From: Spinellus fusiger
Lineage: Eukaryota; Mucoromycota; Mucoromycetes; Mucorales; Phycomycetaceae
Assembly (NCBI GenBank): GCA_025094145.1
Contig: JALLLS010000031.1
Coordinates: 62,001-126,000, forward strand
Direction: 5' to 3'
Length of the DNA: 64,000 nt
Of the stretch, positions 44,627-59,688 are shown in pieces (position 1 is the stretch's first letter; every line of letters begins with the position of its first letter). The translations under genes and the position numbers were made by a program. A model generated the notes under the pieces. The model did no database searches and was not told the origin of the DNA. It saw only the letters and a program-made list of their open reading frames with translations.

Positions 44627-46482
44627 TATGCAGTACAAATGTCATCTGAAGGTCAAAGTGCAATTTATGTTCCAACACGGAAGTCTCTTTCTTGGCAGTG
44701 ATGCGCTTTATTGGTGGTGAATTAATGTATTTTCATTAAAAGATCAGTGCTATTTTATAAGTCTATGGGGTAGACTTTTTTTTTTCTTTCTGTAGAAAGG
44801 ACAGTCCATCGGTTGGTTCTGCTATGCTACCTTTTTCTTTTATGGAATTTCATGTTATAAAATAAGTAAACTTCAATTTACACACTTGTAATAATAAATA
44901 GATTTTTATTTATTTTTAATAAATAAAAGCCGGAAGGCCTTTTAAAACAAATAGGTTTTGTGTCTCGACCAAGGTCTCGCCCAGTCTTGTAGATTAGATT
45001 CTAAACAAGTTTAAAGTTTATCCTTAACGGCGTAGAGCTGTTTATAAATCTCAGGAAATGAGATTCTATCATTTTGTAGACCTATTTCTATCCACGTTCT
45101 AGTTCAGAAAAATAATACAAATCTACAATGATAGATAAACTCACCATGATAACCAAGATGTAGGCATAAAGCGGAGATAAGGGAAGAAAGGAATTAGATA
45201 ATACAAATAAGACAGAAAATGTGTGAGTGGAAAAGCATGAGTAAATGAGAGTGTGTTGAATGAGATTCACTTTTTAGTTTTCTTTATAGGTATGTATTAA
45301 TATATAAAAGATAAATTCATTCATCCTAGGATCCTCAATAACAAAGCTTAGTAAAATGATGAAGAAATATTCTTTCTTTTAATCTAATAACAAATGCTTA
45401 AAAACGTGGCAATAGCTAAATGACCCAGAGTTTTTTTCTTTTTGTCTTCTTTTTTTTTTTTTGGAAGACTTAATTCTTTTTCCGGTCTCATCCTGCCAAA
45501 TATGTTCATGTTGATAACTATGTAAATGCTGTTTTTTTTCAAACATTTCCTGTGTCTTATTTTTATTTTGCATCATCCCACCTTTTTTACATGTTCAGTT
45601 TTTAGGTGTATGGATAATATATACTGAAGCTTTCTACAATCTTATTGTTTATATTTATACCAAAGATTAATTTTGATTCATAATACCATTTATTAAAGCA
45701 TTGGTTCAATAGCTAAGCAATTATCGAAACTTGTTAGGAAAAAATAGAGAGATTGAAGAACAAACCCTCTTCTATTTTATAGTATACACAAAATAACAGT
45801 AATTATATTATACAAATTGTTTGAAGAAAAAGAAAAAGAAAACTAATATCTACTCGCCTTCTAAATATAGTTTTCTTTTCTATTGTCTTTATTTGATATA
45901 TCTTTTTCATATCTCTCTATCCCATAATTAAAGGACAGAATGAAGAGAGTGTGGTTCTGTTTAAAAAAGAAAGTAAAGCATAGTATTTTACCAGATGAAT
46001 ATACTTTAATCTTATTTATTCATTTTAGAAAGTTACAAGTGCTTTCTCTCCATGAGTGGTTTACCTGTGATGCAATATAAAAAATACCGCAAAAGTTAAT
46101 ACTTTTGTAGATAGCCTTTTGACTATGCTGACAAAATATGTATATTTTCAATAGAGTGATGTTTATCTAAGAAACTGCCATGTATCTCCATGACAACAAT
46201 AACAACAATAACAACAACAACAATAATAATAATAATAAATGGTTTAGGATGTAGTGTTTATTGTAGAGTCGTATTATTTATTGTCATTCTTTCTTAGCTG
46301 GGAGTATTATTTTATATGTACATTCATGATAATACTAATACTAAAATAAGAAAAAGGTATATAACAAATGAAAGCCATTCTCTTTTTGCAGAGTGACTTG
46401 TACTTGTACTTTGAGAGCATATGATCAAACAGGGGGGGAAAAAAGAAAGCTAGATCAGAAAATCATACTCGGATCACCAGCG
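44627..46482. other. AT-rich non-coding stretch
   Basis: No gene is supportable. It holds an AAC/AAT microsatellite (46196-46240) and scattered pyrimidine runs. The last ~300 bp would be the 3' side of the Ecl1-family gene. Confidence 0.6.
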
Positions 46483-47057
46483 TCAAGAAGTATAAAGTGG
46501 TAGCAATGTATCAGTGGAAGGAGACGACGACAGTGCTTTTTTAGGAAATAAGGACATTGAATGTTGAAGAGAAGATTGAATTGAGGCGAATTTCATGAAA
46601 GGTAGTGAAGTACTGCTGCTGCTGCTACTACTACTACTACTGCTGCTGCTGCTGTGTGCTGTAGAGAGAGAAGGTGAAATGTAAGATAAATAATGAGGTG
46701 AGGAGGATGGCTGATCACTTGTGGTAGTGGTGATTTTGTTATTAATGTGAATAGTGGTAGTGACTGAAGCAGTAGTGAGAGTGTTGGCAAGAGGAGATTT
46801 TGGTGCAACTAAGATGGCTGGAGGACTCTTCGCATAGGGACGAGGGAAATCAACAAACTCTTTGTATGTATAGCCTAACAGTGGGTGGTTGCGAAGGGCA
46901 TCTTTGCGCAGGCATTGTTCGCTGCAATAAAGTGATTCCTAAAACATGGAGTATGAGTATAATGACTAATAGGAGGTAGTTGTTACTAATAAATTTGTCT
47001 TACAGAATAAGGACTAATAGAATGATCGCAAAATGTACACCAGTTCAAGTCACTCAT
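46483..47057 (-). CDS. Ecl1-family zinc-binding protein
   Basis: Two coding blocks (complement of 47004-47057 and 46483-46938; intron of 65 bp, phase 0) give 169 residues. The N-terminus, MSDLNWCTFCDHSISPYS joined to ESLYCSEQCLRKDAL, is the signature of the Ecl1/2/3 family: WCxxC then YCSxxC, together a single small zinc site. Ecl1-type proteins extend chronological lifespan and respond to sulfur, amino-acid or metal limitation in fission yeast. The rest is Ser/Thr-rich and disordered, including a 13-residue Ser run encoded by AGC/AGT codons. Fission-yeast Ecl proteins are much shorter, ending soon after the zinc site, so the long tail is a filamentous-fungus feature. The first exon codes for just 18 residues and could easily be missed by annotation. 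Confidence 0.87.
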
Positions 47058-49090
47058 AATAAGAGCATTGAAGAGCAAAGCAGAAATAATAGGTAAAATA
47101 AAACAAGCAAAATGGAAAGAGATAGAATAACTCTCTTTTATAGATAAACTTTCTTTCCTCGTTCTTTTCCATTTTCTCACTTGTTCTTTGGTTCTTGCTC
47201 ACTCGTTCCTTTTCTACCAATCAGCTCAACTCCAAAAAAATGTTATAGCGGCTTGACTTACTTACATCTCTTTTCTCTCTCATATAGAGGAGTGTCATCG
47301 TCCGTCCTCATTTCCTATCTAATCCTCTTATGTTGATAGTCTATAGATCTCAACCCTTGTACTGTTATTCGTTCTTATGTCTAAAAGTGCACTAAACCCA
47401 AATCACGTTTACCCTTGATAGACGGTCTCCATTGTTTTTTTTCCCTTTTTGACCCATCACATGATCTGCAGTGTATGTGATGAATTATCTTCCATCTACT
47501 TACTTTGCAGGCGATGATTGGCGTCGAAAAGAATTCATTTATCCATACATGGCTATTATGAGGTGTTCTTTCAGTTATACAGCCAAAGAAATTTCTGATA
47601 TTGAAGCGGTGCTCTAGATAGACCAAAAATAGTGAATACATAGATTAACTATGTTTGCTGTGAGCAGAACATGCATTTCTACTGCTACTTTTATGGTAGT
47701 GCATGTAATAGACATTGGAAATGAATTATAAACAGGCGACCTTATTGGCTAATTATCTCCAATACTTCTATTTATATGATAAATGCTTATTAAACTGCTA
47801 CTGTCAACAGGATGTAGTTCTTTGTGAACCAAAGGCTTTGATTGTCAAGGTTAAATGAGTGTGCTTATGATTAGGCATTTGAAACAGGAGAGCATTTAGC
47901 TAATGCACAGTCCCTTGATATCAGAGTCATCTCAGTGTGAAAAGACCAAGACAAGCAGCAGACAAGGACTAGATTCATTTTTATTCCATGGAAGCTTAGC
48001 TGAAAATGACAATATAAAAATAATATTAAAAGATAATTAAAGATAATAATTAAAATAAAATAGAAAAAATAGAAAAGATAAAATAAAATAGAAAAATAGA
48101 AAAGATAAAATAAAAAATAAATAAAGAAAATATAAAATATAGCCCTTGACTCTTGTGGGTTGCCCAGAAGAGGGATATCGGATGTTAGTATTTTCTGATA
48201 TTCACTTAATTGTTCTTAGTTACAAATTGGGCTTCTCCAAGTGTGAAGTATACTTAATGCTTCTTCTCTCAATGTAAACCTTTTATAGTAACAAATTCCT
48301 CAATGAATATACCCTACAAGTACTTTTTTGGTATCTCTTTAATGCCACAACAAACACTCATCTCTACCCCTTTTCATTCTCATTTTATAGCTTAAAGATA
48401 AGAGCAGTAGTGCTGAGACTAGTAAGAGTGAATAACAACATGAGTGGCTTTGGTAATACAGATGCTATTAGAATATATATGGTTTTTGTTTGGCTTATTC
48501 ATGAGCACAGACGAGTGGTGTGTGATGTCCATAGGTGAGTCTTTTCTCCAATGCAAAGTAACCAAGATGCTTTTCTCGTATTTCGGCTTGTTAAATGGGA
48601 AACTGCAGGAATTGGTACGATCCCGGAACTATAGAATACACCACCTTGCAATTAACTGCTAAACAAGCCAAGAAAAATGGATTAGTAATGAGTGGACGCA
48701 GTTTTTTCTTTTTCTTATTTCAATAAGATTCTTTTAACTGATTCTTTTTAGAATTTAGGATGATTAGGTATGTGTAGAAATACATTAACTCTGTAAGCCC
48801 GTCTTTCTTCCAAACCCTTGTAAAGGGTACAAATACAGAGAATATCAACATTTCCAATTGAGTGCATTGGTACTTAGTTTTGCAGCTCCTGAGACTGAGT
48901 GTCAATGGCTTTTATTTGCTTCTCGGAAGAATTCAATACGACATATCTTGAATTACATAGTAGTATATAATTACTGAAAAATCTCTATTTTAAGAAGGGT
49001 GAATCTGGCCATTTGATTAGTTGATGGATAATGCAGTCGCCCTCATTGAATTTATTATTTAATATTTTTTTGGAAGCTTAGTGATAAAAG
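47058..49090. other. AT-rich non-coding stretch
   Basis: It begins with the promoter side of the Ecl1-family gene. AAAATAGAAAAGATA-type repeats fill 48040-48135. Short open frames elsewhere show no recognisable protein. No gene is supportable. Confidence 0.55.
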
Positions 49091-50218
49091 GGAAAAGAGA
49101 GACTATCTCTATTGTATGAAGCTCTCTTCTTTCTCAATAGTGTTAGGCCAACACAGTATTTCAGATGGATAATCAGAATATTACATTTGTGGGGAATTGG
49201 ACAAGACAAAATATGGAAGATGATAGGGTATTTATTGCCTGTTTATGAATGGATTAGAGTTGGCTGTGAATGTGAGGAAAAAGCCTATAGTTTAAAAGTA
49301 GTGTTAGAAACATCAAAGAGTGTGGATCACTATTGCATTTAGAGAGTCATGTAAACCCCTAAATAGTGAATGAGATGGATTCAAGACACCTGGAAAGATG
49401 TTATTAGAAAGGATCCATTTGCCTCATACAATCAACTGAGATTGGGAATATTGAAGTCTGAGGTTGATATAAGTAGAGACACCCTTATCAGCTACTGTAA
49501 TCAGTTAGAGTATGTATCCTTTTCTGTAGACCACAAGCTAGCCTTCACTGAAAAACACACAAAGAGAAACAGCTTTGTTGGGCTAAGGAACATGCCAGTT
49601 GGACAAGTAATTAGTGGAGAGGTATCATTTAGTCTGATGAGTCAACATACATTATGAAAAAGAGCAATAGAGATGCCTGTGTCATTAAAATAGTTAGAAA
49701 ACGATATAGTTATAACCCTATTGTTCCAACAATGTAGTTTGGTGGCGATGGTGTGATGTTTTAGAGCTGCTATTAGGCTAATGGATTTGGCTCATTAGTC
49801 GTTGTTGATAGCAGTGTAAACCAAGACGAATACATCAGATTAGGGACTTTGAGTACTAGCCTACACAAATCCCTGACTTGAACTCAATTGAACATGTCTG
49901 ATACGCCTTGGAAATATGAATTGAAGAAAGAAAAGAGTATCTATTATCAATGTAGAAAGTTGGTATTGAACTTGCACAGCGATGAGTTTAGAGTATGACA
50001 GACAGATGCTAGGCTGTCATTGATGCCAAAGAAGGCTATACAAAATATTAACTGTATTATTATTCTATTTTCTATAATTAAAGATATTGAGACTTGATAT
50101 GCTTAAGTTTTGAGCTTATAGATCAAATGTAAAATGTTTTATTTAATGTTGAACATGTCTTATCTGTTTCGTCCTGATATTTATATTCAAAAGTATTCAA
50201 CTCAATTGAGTGTGGCTG
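49090..50218 (+). mobile_element. Degenerate Tc1-like element, relative of element 2
   Basis: The right end (GAGTGTGGCTG-TA at 50218) and the ~180 bp before it match the start of element 2 in inverted orientation, including ATTATAGA/ATTAAAGATATT, CAAATG.AAA.TGTTTTATTT and TGTTGAACATGTC blocks. The plus strand keeps transposase traces: KDPFASYNQLRLGIL (near 49420), FSLMSQHT (where SDESRY is expected) and NSIEHV (near 49885), with CH-QRRLYK at the end. There are many stops. The left terminal repeat was not found, so the left border is approximate. Confidence 0.7.
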
Positions 50219-50880
50219 TATTCACACTCTCTTGAACAAGTATGTTAATCCAAATTATATACCTAATAACTTTTCTTTAGTAAACTATCGTCAAAATAGA
50301 TATATAGGCTGTTATAATTATGACTTTTGCGCAAATAGTCATTACAATTGTCCAAATAATGATAGATACCAAACAGAAAGTAGAGGCATTATGATATGAT
50401 CAAGAAATGGCAGCTCACTGCAAAGAATGAGTAAAAAGAATGAGTAATATAATCCTATGAGCTAAGTACTTCTTTCTTCCTACAGGACAGTTAGGTTGGA
50501 CTATAAATACATGCCCAGTCAATGACCAAAATGTCAAGATAAGCACACCAAAACACTACTGTGTTAGATTAATGTACAGAAATGACTCCATTCACTTGCA
50601 TTTATTTAGAAAGCTCTCTTTATCAGTACAGAATATAGGCTAACATTGAGCAAGATTGCCTGGATTTTATATGGCACAACCCTATTAATGTATGATAAAT
50701 AGTAGCTAATACTATTCAATGCTATTAAAGGCTATTTATTTTCTTTTTTTTCACTGTATTTCTATCTATTTTTTCTGAACTGAAGATGTTATACAGCCAA
50801 CAATATACGAATAAAGTAAAAAAGATACAATATGCTTATAGAATCAACCTAGGGTTCTTACATGTGTTTGCTTTTTATAA

Positions 50881-51345
50881 GAGCCTGTTGAAGAGCCTGT
50901 AGCAAGTTATCCAGGTGCGAATTCTACCAGAAGAATAGCAATAAAGGGAAAGGGCATGTGGAGGATGTTGAAGAAAGAAGGATTCAAACTCTATCTTATC
51001 AATGAATTCAGAATATCGAGCCTGTGTACTGAGTGTAAGTACTCACCTTTTGAAACAGTTAAACATGTCAAGAACCCCAAGCCATACCAACGAACAAAAA
51101 TGCCCAAAGTTAAATGTCATGGTCTTCTCAGGTCATTTCTTCTCAATTTTATATCAAAATAAGACTCATTTTTCTCCTTTCAAACAGGTGTTCAAACCAA
51201 AATTGTATGAAAGACAAGACATTGAGGCTTTGAGAATCGTGATCTAGCTGCTACATTGAACCTTAGACATATTCTAATGTCTCAAAGGGAAAATGGTACA
51301 CTCCCAGAGCGCTTTTGTAGATATAACAAAAGAATGTATGACTAC
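50881..51345 (+). pseudogene. Fanzor (eukaryotic TnpB)-like nuclease, C-terminal relic
   Basis: The plus strand reads YPGANSTRRIAIKGKGMWRM, then LKKEGFKLYLINEFRISSLC, and zinc-finger pairs CTEC and KCHGLL. A clean intron (51131-51187, GTCATT...AAACAG) joins R to CSNQNC and completes the second pair. The next block has NRDLAATLNLRHIL and GTLPERF. This order, zinc ribbon followed by the NRDxxAxxN motif with the last RuvC-like Asp, is the C-terminal half of TnpB/Fanzor proteins, which are RNA-guided nucleases of transposons. A small insertion with a stop before NRD (near 51228) breaks the frame, and the N-terminal half with the first RuvC Asp is missing. It is therefore a dead fragment. Confidence 0.75.
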
Positions 51346-52421
51346 AAAGATACACCTAGAACCAAAAAAAGGTCCCAAGCCTTCTGGTTCATTTCTATTT
51401 TTTCTCCTCCTTAGTTATCACTGGAGTCTCGGTTAACTAACTGACGGAAACCCCGTGCTACAGGTAAACTACCTAAAAAGTGATAATGAAGTGTATCTTA
51501 TTCGATTTTTTCATTACTAGATATTATAATTTCTATTAATAACCACTGAAAGATGTCCATGACCTATATACTGTTCTGTGTTTTTGCAAGAGAATATAGC
51601 TCAACAAGACCAAAACCACTTCGAGATATTTTCATTTGCCAATGTATATCCATAAAAGGAAAAGCCATAAGCAGGAGAAAGAAAAAGGAGAAAAAAAGCG
51701 AGTTGCTGAATGCCAACCGACTTAATATTATGGCTGCTGGTTTTCTCTTGCTATTTGACTGGATTATTATTTGTCTTGTTTGAATCCTCGTCGGTAGACT
51801 AACATCAATTCATCTTATTATGTTCTCTTGAGAATTGCTCACCTGTAGCACCATTTAACAGTGTACTATGACGTGTTTTCCCTTTTTTTTCCTTGGAAAG
51901 AATACAAGACAGACTAAATTCTGCTGTTTCAGTATTTAAGCAGAAAGTGAGGTCCACGGCACTGTGACTATATTTTCCTTTTATATTATTCCTTGTTAGG
52001 CAACACTGGAAAGCTGTCAGAGCCAGTTTGCTTAGAGTATCTACTGATTCAACCTCTACTAACAAATAGAATAAAAAGACAAGCAAATAAGTAAGACTTT
52101 TAAAAAAAAAAGACACATCTTATTGTAAGAGAACACATGATTTTCCTGCACTCATAAAATACTTTTCTTTAACTTGTAATCCACAGCCAATGCTACATCT
52201 AGGGTGGGTACAAAGAGTGTTCTTGTCCCTATTTTGAGTCTATTCTTTAATGTTAAGCATGAATATTCCACAAAATAAATTGATCAGTTAATCTTGCGTG
52301 TGAGATACACTGGGATGGTATCGTCACTCTTTATGGTAATCTTCTCTTTGAGTGTTGATTGACTTTGATGAGTGGACCTATTTTCTCACTCCACTGTTTA
52401 TTTTACTCACTTGACTCACTA
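51346..52421. other. AT-rich non-coding stretch
   Basis: No gene is supportable. The longest frames (51553-51783 plus, 51805-52116 minus) are short and unrecognisable. Confidence 0.55.
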
Positions 52422-53898
52422 CACACCCAAAGATTTTTCTGGCCTTTAAGCGGTGATAGCTCCTTCTTTTTACGTCACAATAATAAATTCTCTTTTATGG
52501 AACTGTGTTTAAAATCAAAGGTTTGCAGATATCTAAATAATTATTTCCTTTTGTGGAATACCTCACTATCAAATTATATTATCAATAGAATATATTGTTT
52601 ATGAATAAAATTGTTTATTGTAATAGTATAGCTAATAATACTGCAGCCAATGCTGTTCTAGGTGCATTCACTCATAGCAATAGAATATATACCCTAAAAG
52701 CCTTGTGCTTTATCCTTGGGAGATAGATAACACTAGAGAATATACCCTAGAGACCCTCGACAGTATAGAAGACCACCTGAGACTAACTTGAAAGGAGTCT
52801 TTACTTGCCTAATAGCAATACAATGAGTGTCTTGTACATTAGAATAAGCCATAGCCCAGATGAAGACACTACTTACTATTTTATCATTAGAATAGTCCTT
52901 GGTAGTGTCTATCACTTCCTTCTATTGTTTCTCTTTGTTAATAATGGCACATTACCTTGCTCACTTATGCTCATATTGACGAGTACTTAGACGTTAAGTT
53001 ATATGTGCAGTATGAGAAATAACAAAAGGAGGGGAATACCAAAAAATAATAATAGTTTTATCTCTATTCTGATATATTACACTTTAGCCTCTTCTTTCCT
53101 ACAATTAAGTCAAAAAATTCACACTCTATTTGCCTTGAGCCTAAAGGACAATATTAGAAACAATACTTTGTAATCATTAAGCATCACTGTTAATACCAGT
53201 TACAATAACATAGTTACTGAAGTGATTATGAATATTGAGTCAATGAATGACTATACAGTTCTTAACACAAGTAATTTTGGTTCTATTTTATGGACAATAA
53301 TTACTAGAGTTAATTCAGTATGTCCTATAATAAATCTTTCTTAAGCAGTGCTATACTGCAAATACTGTGGGCTTAAGGATAACACATTATGTTAAACATT
53401 AAATTCAGTGCGTTGTCTTTGGGTTCTTAGGCCAAAGGTATACGGAACATTAGAACGTGTAGTTAAACTCTGTTGTTTATTGAATGGAATTACTACGCGT
53501 TTTATACTTTTTCTAATGGTATAGATTCAGGGGTATTATATCAAAATACTATGAACTATCGACGTCCCTTAATATTCAATAGAGTCCTCTTCTTAGTTTA
53601 GTAATAAATGAGTCCTAATTCCCAAAAGAGTGATTCTTCCAATTATGGGAAAAATCTTTACGATAAGTGACTGGGTTATAATTTTGGGATAATTCTTGTT
53701 CTATTTCTTGTCTTTACAACCAATTCTATACTTTTTAATTGCAAAGTCAATCGTCATTGCTAAAACAAGCAAGTAGAGTTTGAAATTGTCCATTTAAACA
53801 TCGAAAAAGGCTTTTCCAAACACATTAGCCAATCATGAGAATATTGCGATTTTATTCTCAGGATATTTCTTTATATATCCCAAAAATCTTTGGGTGTG
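52422..53898. mobile_element. TIR element family E, copy 2
   Basis: The ends TA-CACACCCAAAGATTTTT (52422) and AAAAATCTTTGGGTGTG-TA (53898) are perfect inverted repeats of 17 bp, both flanked by TA. The first ~600 bp match copy 1 at roughly 80%, with one block of about 75 bp identical. The interior carries no intact frame. A CKYCGLKDN motif near 53350 is the only protein-like trace. The target site and size fit a Tc1/mariner-type or non-autonomous element. Confidence 0.82.
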
Positions 53899-55159
53899 TA
53901 CATACCCTTTTTATTGCAAGAATAAGTGAAGGAGTAGTGCTTATGATTGGTTGACTGATTCATTATCTGAGAGTCTACTTGATCTCTCTTATCATTGCTC
54001 TCTTTAGAAGTCATAGAAGATTGTCCTACCCGACATTCTTCATGGAAGAGAGGCATTGATACAATGTTTTAACCTAAAATGAGACAATGTGAATTCTTTT
54101 TATATATATTTATAGATATAGACACTCCAATAAAGGTGTTAGATAGAGACATACATGAATACTCAAATATTTAGTCTGTATTTTGAATGAGTGTAGCGAC
54201 CATTACAAAGGAGTATTTTTGTTGTTGGTGGACGAATGCTAGCTGATAAGGAACCCTTTCTTTTCTATAGCTAGTAGAGAGAGAGAGTCTTTGCACCTAA
54301 GCAGAAATGATGTAGGCTTGTTTAGTATTGGTGTTATTATTGATAGATGGTAACGTAAGATACTACAATTGATATAGAATACACTAGGATGGAATGAACA
54401 ATGACTCCATAGTTAAGAAGACTCCATGGATATGCTATCAGCGGCTTAATTGTAGTGTGCTCTACAAAAGAAAAAAGAATTTAGATTATCTCTTATCTAT
54501 TGCGATCATCTCATTTGTTTTGTTTTTTGTTTGTTTAAAAATAAATAAAAATCGTTCCATTTTAGATTAAGATACTGTAACAACTGACTCGTGCTGTTAG
54601 AAGCACAACATGTGTTTGGCTCTATTTTCTGTCGATGTCTGCTGTTGATTTACATACGAACAACAGAATATACTTTCTAGTGTATGACAATAGAATCCAT
54701 GGTTCTTTAGTCATCTCAGCCCATGTTCTTATTACAGTAAATCAGACAGGCACCCATATCTATGCCCGATCCATCATAAGGTTAATATATTTATCTATCT
54801 ATCTACAAACAGATACAACTAGAGAAACCATATGAGTAGGATAAGTAATATTCTTTATTAAGTCAATATATAATAAAACCTGAGTCCCATTTTAATCCAA
54901 AAAAGGAAATAAAGAAAAGTTAGAATATCCATAGCAACCATCAGACGCACAAATGAAACCAATGAAGATAAGTGAGGCCCAAGCGCTGTTCAACCCACTC
55001 TTAATCACCAACTTATTTTATGATCTACACGATGAACACTTTTATAGGTGTTTTTAGTATAGGTAGCTGCAATTGTAGTTTTTTTTAAAGCTTAATATTT
55101 TGTATACAAAGGATAGCAAAGAAGACATCAGAAGAAATAAGAGGCATGTACACATAGAT
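53899..55159. other. AT-rich non-coding stretch with repeat R2
   Basis: It contains a diverged R2 copy (54070-54225) and otherwise no supportable gene. The last 150 bp are the 3' side of the WD40 gene. Confidence 0.5.
54070..54225. repeat. Dispersed repeat R2, copy 2
   Basis: It shares TTTTAACCTAAAAT at the left and GAATGAGTGTAGCGACCATTACAAA-like sequence at the right with the copy near 59920-60045, in the same order and orientation. Non-coding. Confidence 0.5.
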
Positions 55160-57488
<2,329 letters not shown>

Positions 57489-58711
57489 ATGAGTATCTTT
57501 AAAGGGATTCCGCTAGCTCAGTTGCGTTACCAGGACGATTTGTTTCCTACAGACACGTCGATTGCTCAAGTAAATATAAAAATTAAACAGTCAGCCACAG
57601 TAACAAACAACTTTTGGAAATAAGCACTTGTTCAGTGGACAGTATCATTGACTGTTCTTAATAGAAAGGCACAGAAGAGTCTGTTGTGCAGTGTTTTGCT
57701 GCATATGCCCAGAAAAACTCATCGGGACAGCCCTTGTCAGAGTAGAGTATTAGGGATGGAGAGGGTGGTATAATTGGGGTGTATTGAAAACAAGTGTCTT
57801 ATGGATCGATGTTCTGTATGAAAGAGTGAGGCTAAACAAAAAGAAGCATATTTCCTACTTGAGTAAAGGACTGGATCGGTTAGGCTACTGGATGGTGTCT
57901 TTGGATGCTAGTAAGCCATGGATTGTGTATTGGATTCTTCATTCTCTTGATCTATTACAAGAGTCTGTGTCTCTGGAGACAGGCCAAAGGTACATTTTGA
58001 CTGGTTAAAATGACTAGTCAAAAGGTGGTGATAAGACAGTACTATGAAAAGAAGCCTATTGACATTTGCCCTACAAGAGCCGTCCAGACCATCTCAAAGT
58101 GGCAGTTGGCCAGTGGTGGTTTTGGAGGAGGACCTGATCAATTGGCCCATCTTGCTACTACTTATGCTGCTATCAATTCGTTGGCTATCATTGGCACCCA
58201 AGAAGCCTACGACGTAATTGATAGGTAAAGATGGACAGAGTGTACTAGTATTGCAATGTGTATTCATAGGAAGACGGTATCTTATTTTAGAGAGACATTG
58301 TATGCATTTCTACTTAAAATGAAGCAGCCCAATGGCTCATTTACTATGCACAACAATGGCGAAATTGACATTCGGTAGGTGTAAAATAGAGTGTCTATGA
58401 ATGTACTAACATGATGATTTATCAAAGTGGATCTTACTGTGCCCTCTCTGTTGCTGCATTTACGAATCTGTTAACACCAGAACTCACCGAGAATTGTATT
58501 GAATTTATTGCTAGGTGATGAAAAAAAAGGGTACTATGTGTATCGATGCTAATAGTGTATATCTTTATCAGTGCACAGACATATGAAGGCGGTGTTGGAC
58601 CCTACCCTGGAAAGGAAGCTCACAATGGCTATACTTACTGTGGAATAGCTGCCATGGAGATATTAGGGGGTGTCTCCAGACTCAATCTTGACAAGCTTAT
58701 TGTAAGTAGTC

Positions 58712-58747
<36 letters not shown>

Positions 58748-59688
58748 AAGAAACTTTATCAATAAGAAAGAGTGTGATTTAGGTATCAACCTCGAGTACT
58801 CATCCTACATAGAATTGGTGCAGTAGCCGACAAATGGCACTCGAAGGTGGATTTCAAGGAAGAACGAATAAGCTAGTGGATGGTTGTTATTCTTTCTGGG
58901 GTGCTGGTGGATTCCCTATTCTCAAAAAGTCACTTGCTCAAAGTACAGTCAATGAAGAAGTATTTGACATGGGTAAGTATCTTTTGTCTTTCTGTTGACT
59001 ATGTAGGAGCTGACATTAGTTTTACTATTTGACTATAGATTACTTGTTTGATAGAGGTAACAATAACACTAGCAATGGGTTTATTATAAGTAGATGAAAA
59101 CTAAATCTAATTATTTTAATAGAGGCTCTACAGGAATATTTATTGCTATGCTGTCAGTCTGAATATGGTGGATGTATTGATAAGCCTGGAAAGTGAGTAA
59201 GATGAGAAATACCCTGTCCATCTAAACCGGCTGTTTCTTATATCAATAGAGGTCCAGATTATTACCATACCTGCTATGGTCTCTCTGGGCTGTCCACTGC
59301 TCAACATACTCTTTTGTATAACAATACTGCTGTACAAGAGTTCAGTAAACATGGATTAGATGCTTCTAAAGGAGGACTGAGTTCATTGATGTGGACATTC
59401 TCTAATGATTTCACAGTAGTGGGAGATATTGAGAATCTTATTGTAAGTAGGAGTGAAATGAAGTTATGGCTGCTCTCTCAACAGAGTATAGATGGAGACA
59501 GAGCCATCAACAAATATCTAATAAGATGTGTATATCGACTTTCTACCTAGGCACCTACCCATCCTGTGCATAATGTTTCTCTTTACAAGACACGTCTGAT
59601 GTTAAACTACTTTTACAAAAGTGAGCTTGAAGGAGTTTTGAAATTACTGCCTAAGGATGATGAGCCATGGGAAGCATCCTTGGCTTAA
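57489..59688 (+). CDS. RAM1: Protein farnesyltransferase subunit beta
   Basis: Eleven coding blocks (57489-57569, 57665-57741, 57831-57989, 58078-58224, 58291-58374, 58428-58514, 58572-58701, 58813-58972, 59123-59192, 59250-59442, 59551-59688) join in phase to 441 residues, close to human FNTB (437). With the alpha subunit it attaches farnesyl to CaaX proteins such as Ras and a-factor-type pheromones. Visible motifs: SLDASKPWIVYWILHSLDLL, then the repeated QxxxGGFGGGPxQ and GGFQGRxNK barrel motifs. The zinc ligands Asp and Cys are in VDGCYSFW and the His is in YYHTCYGLSG. The early YEGGVGPYPGKEAHNGYT is also family-typical. The starting ATG is the first downstream of a pyrimidine tract. The alternative acceptor at 58010 would add residues not seen in the family, so 58078 was chosen. 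Confidence 0.95.
58709..58747. repeat. (TA)n(GA)n microsatellite in an FTase intron
   Basis: About ten TA units run directly into GA units, just after the donor of the seventh intron. Confidence 0.9.
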
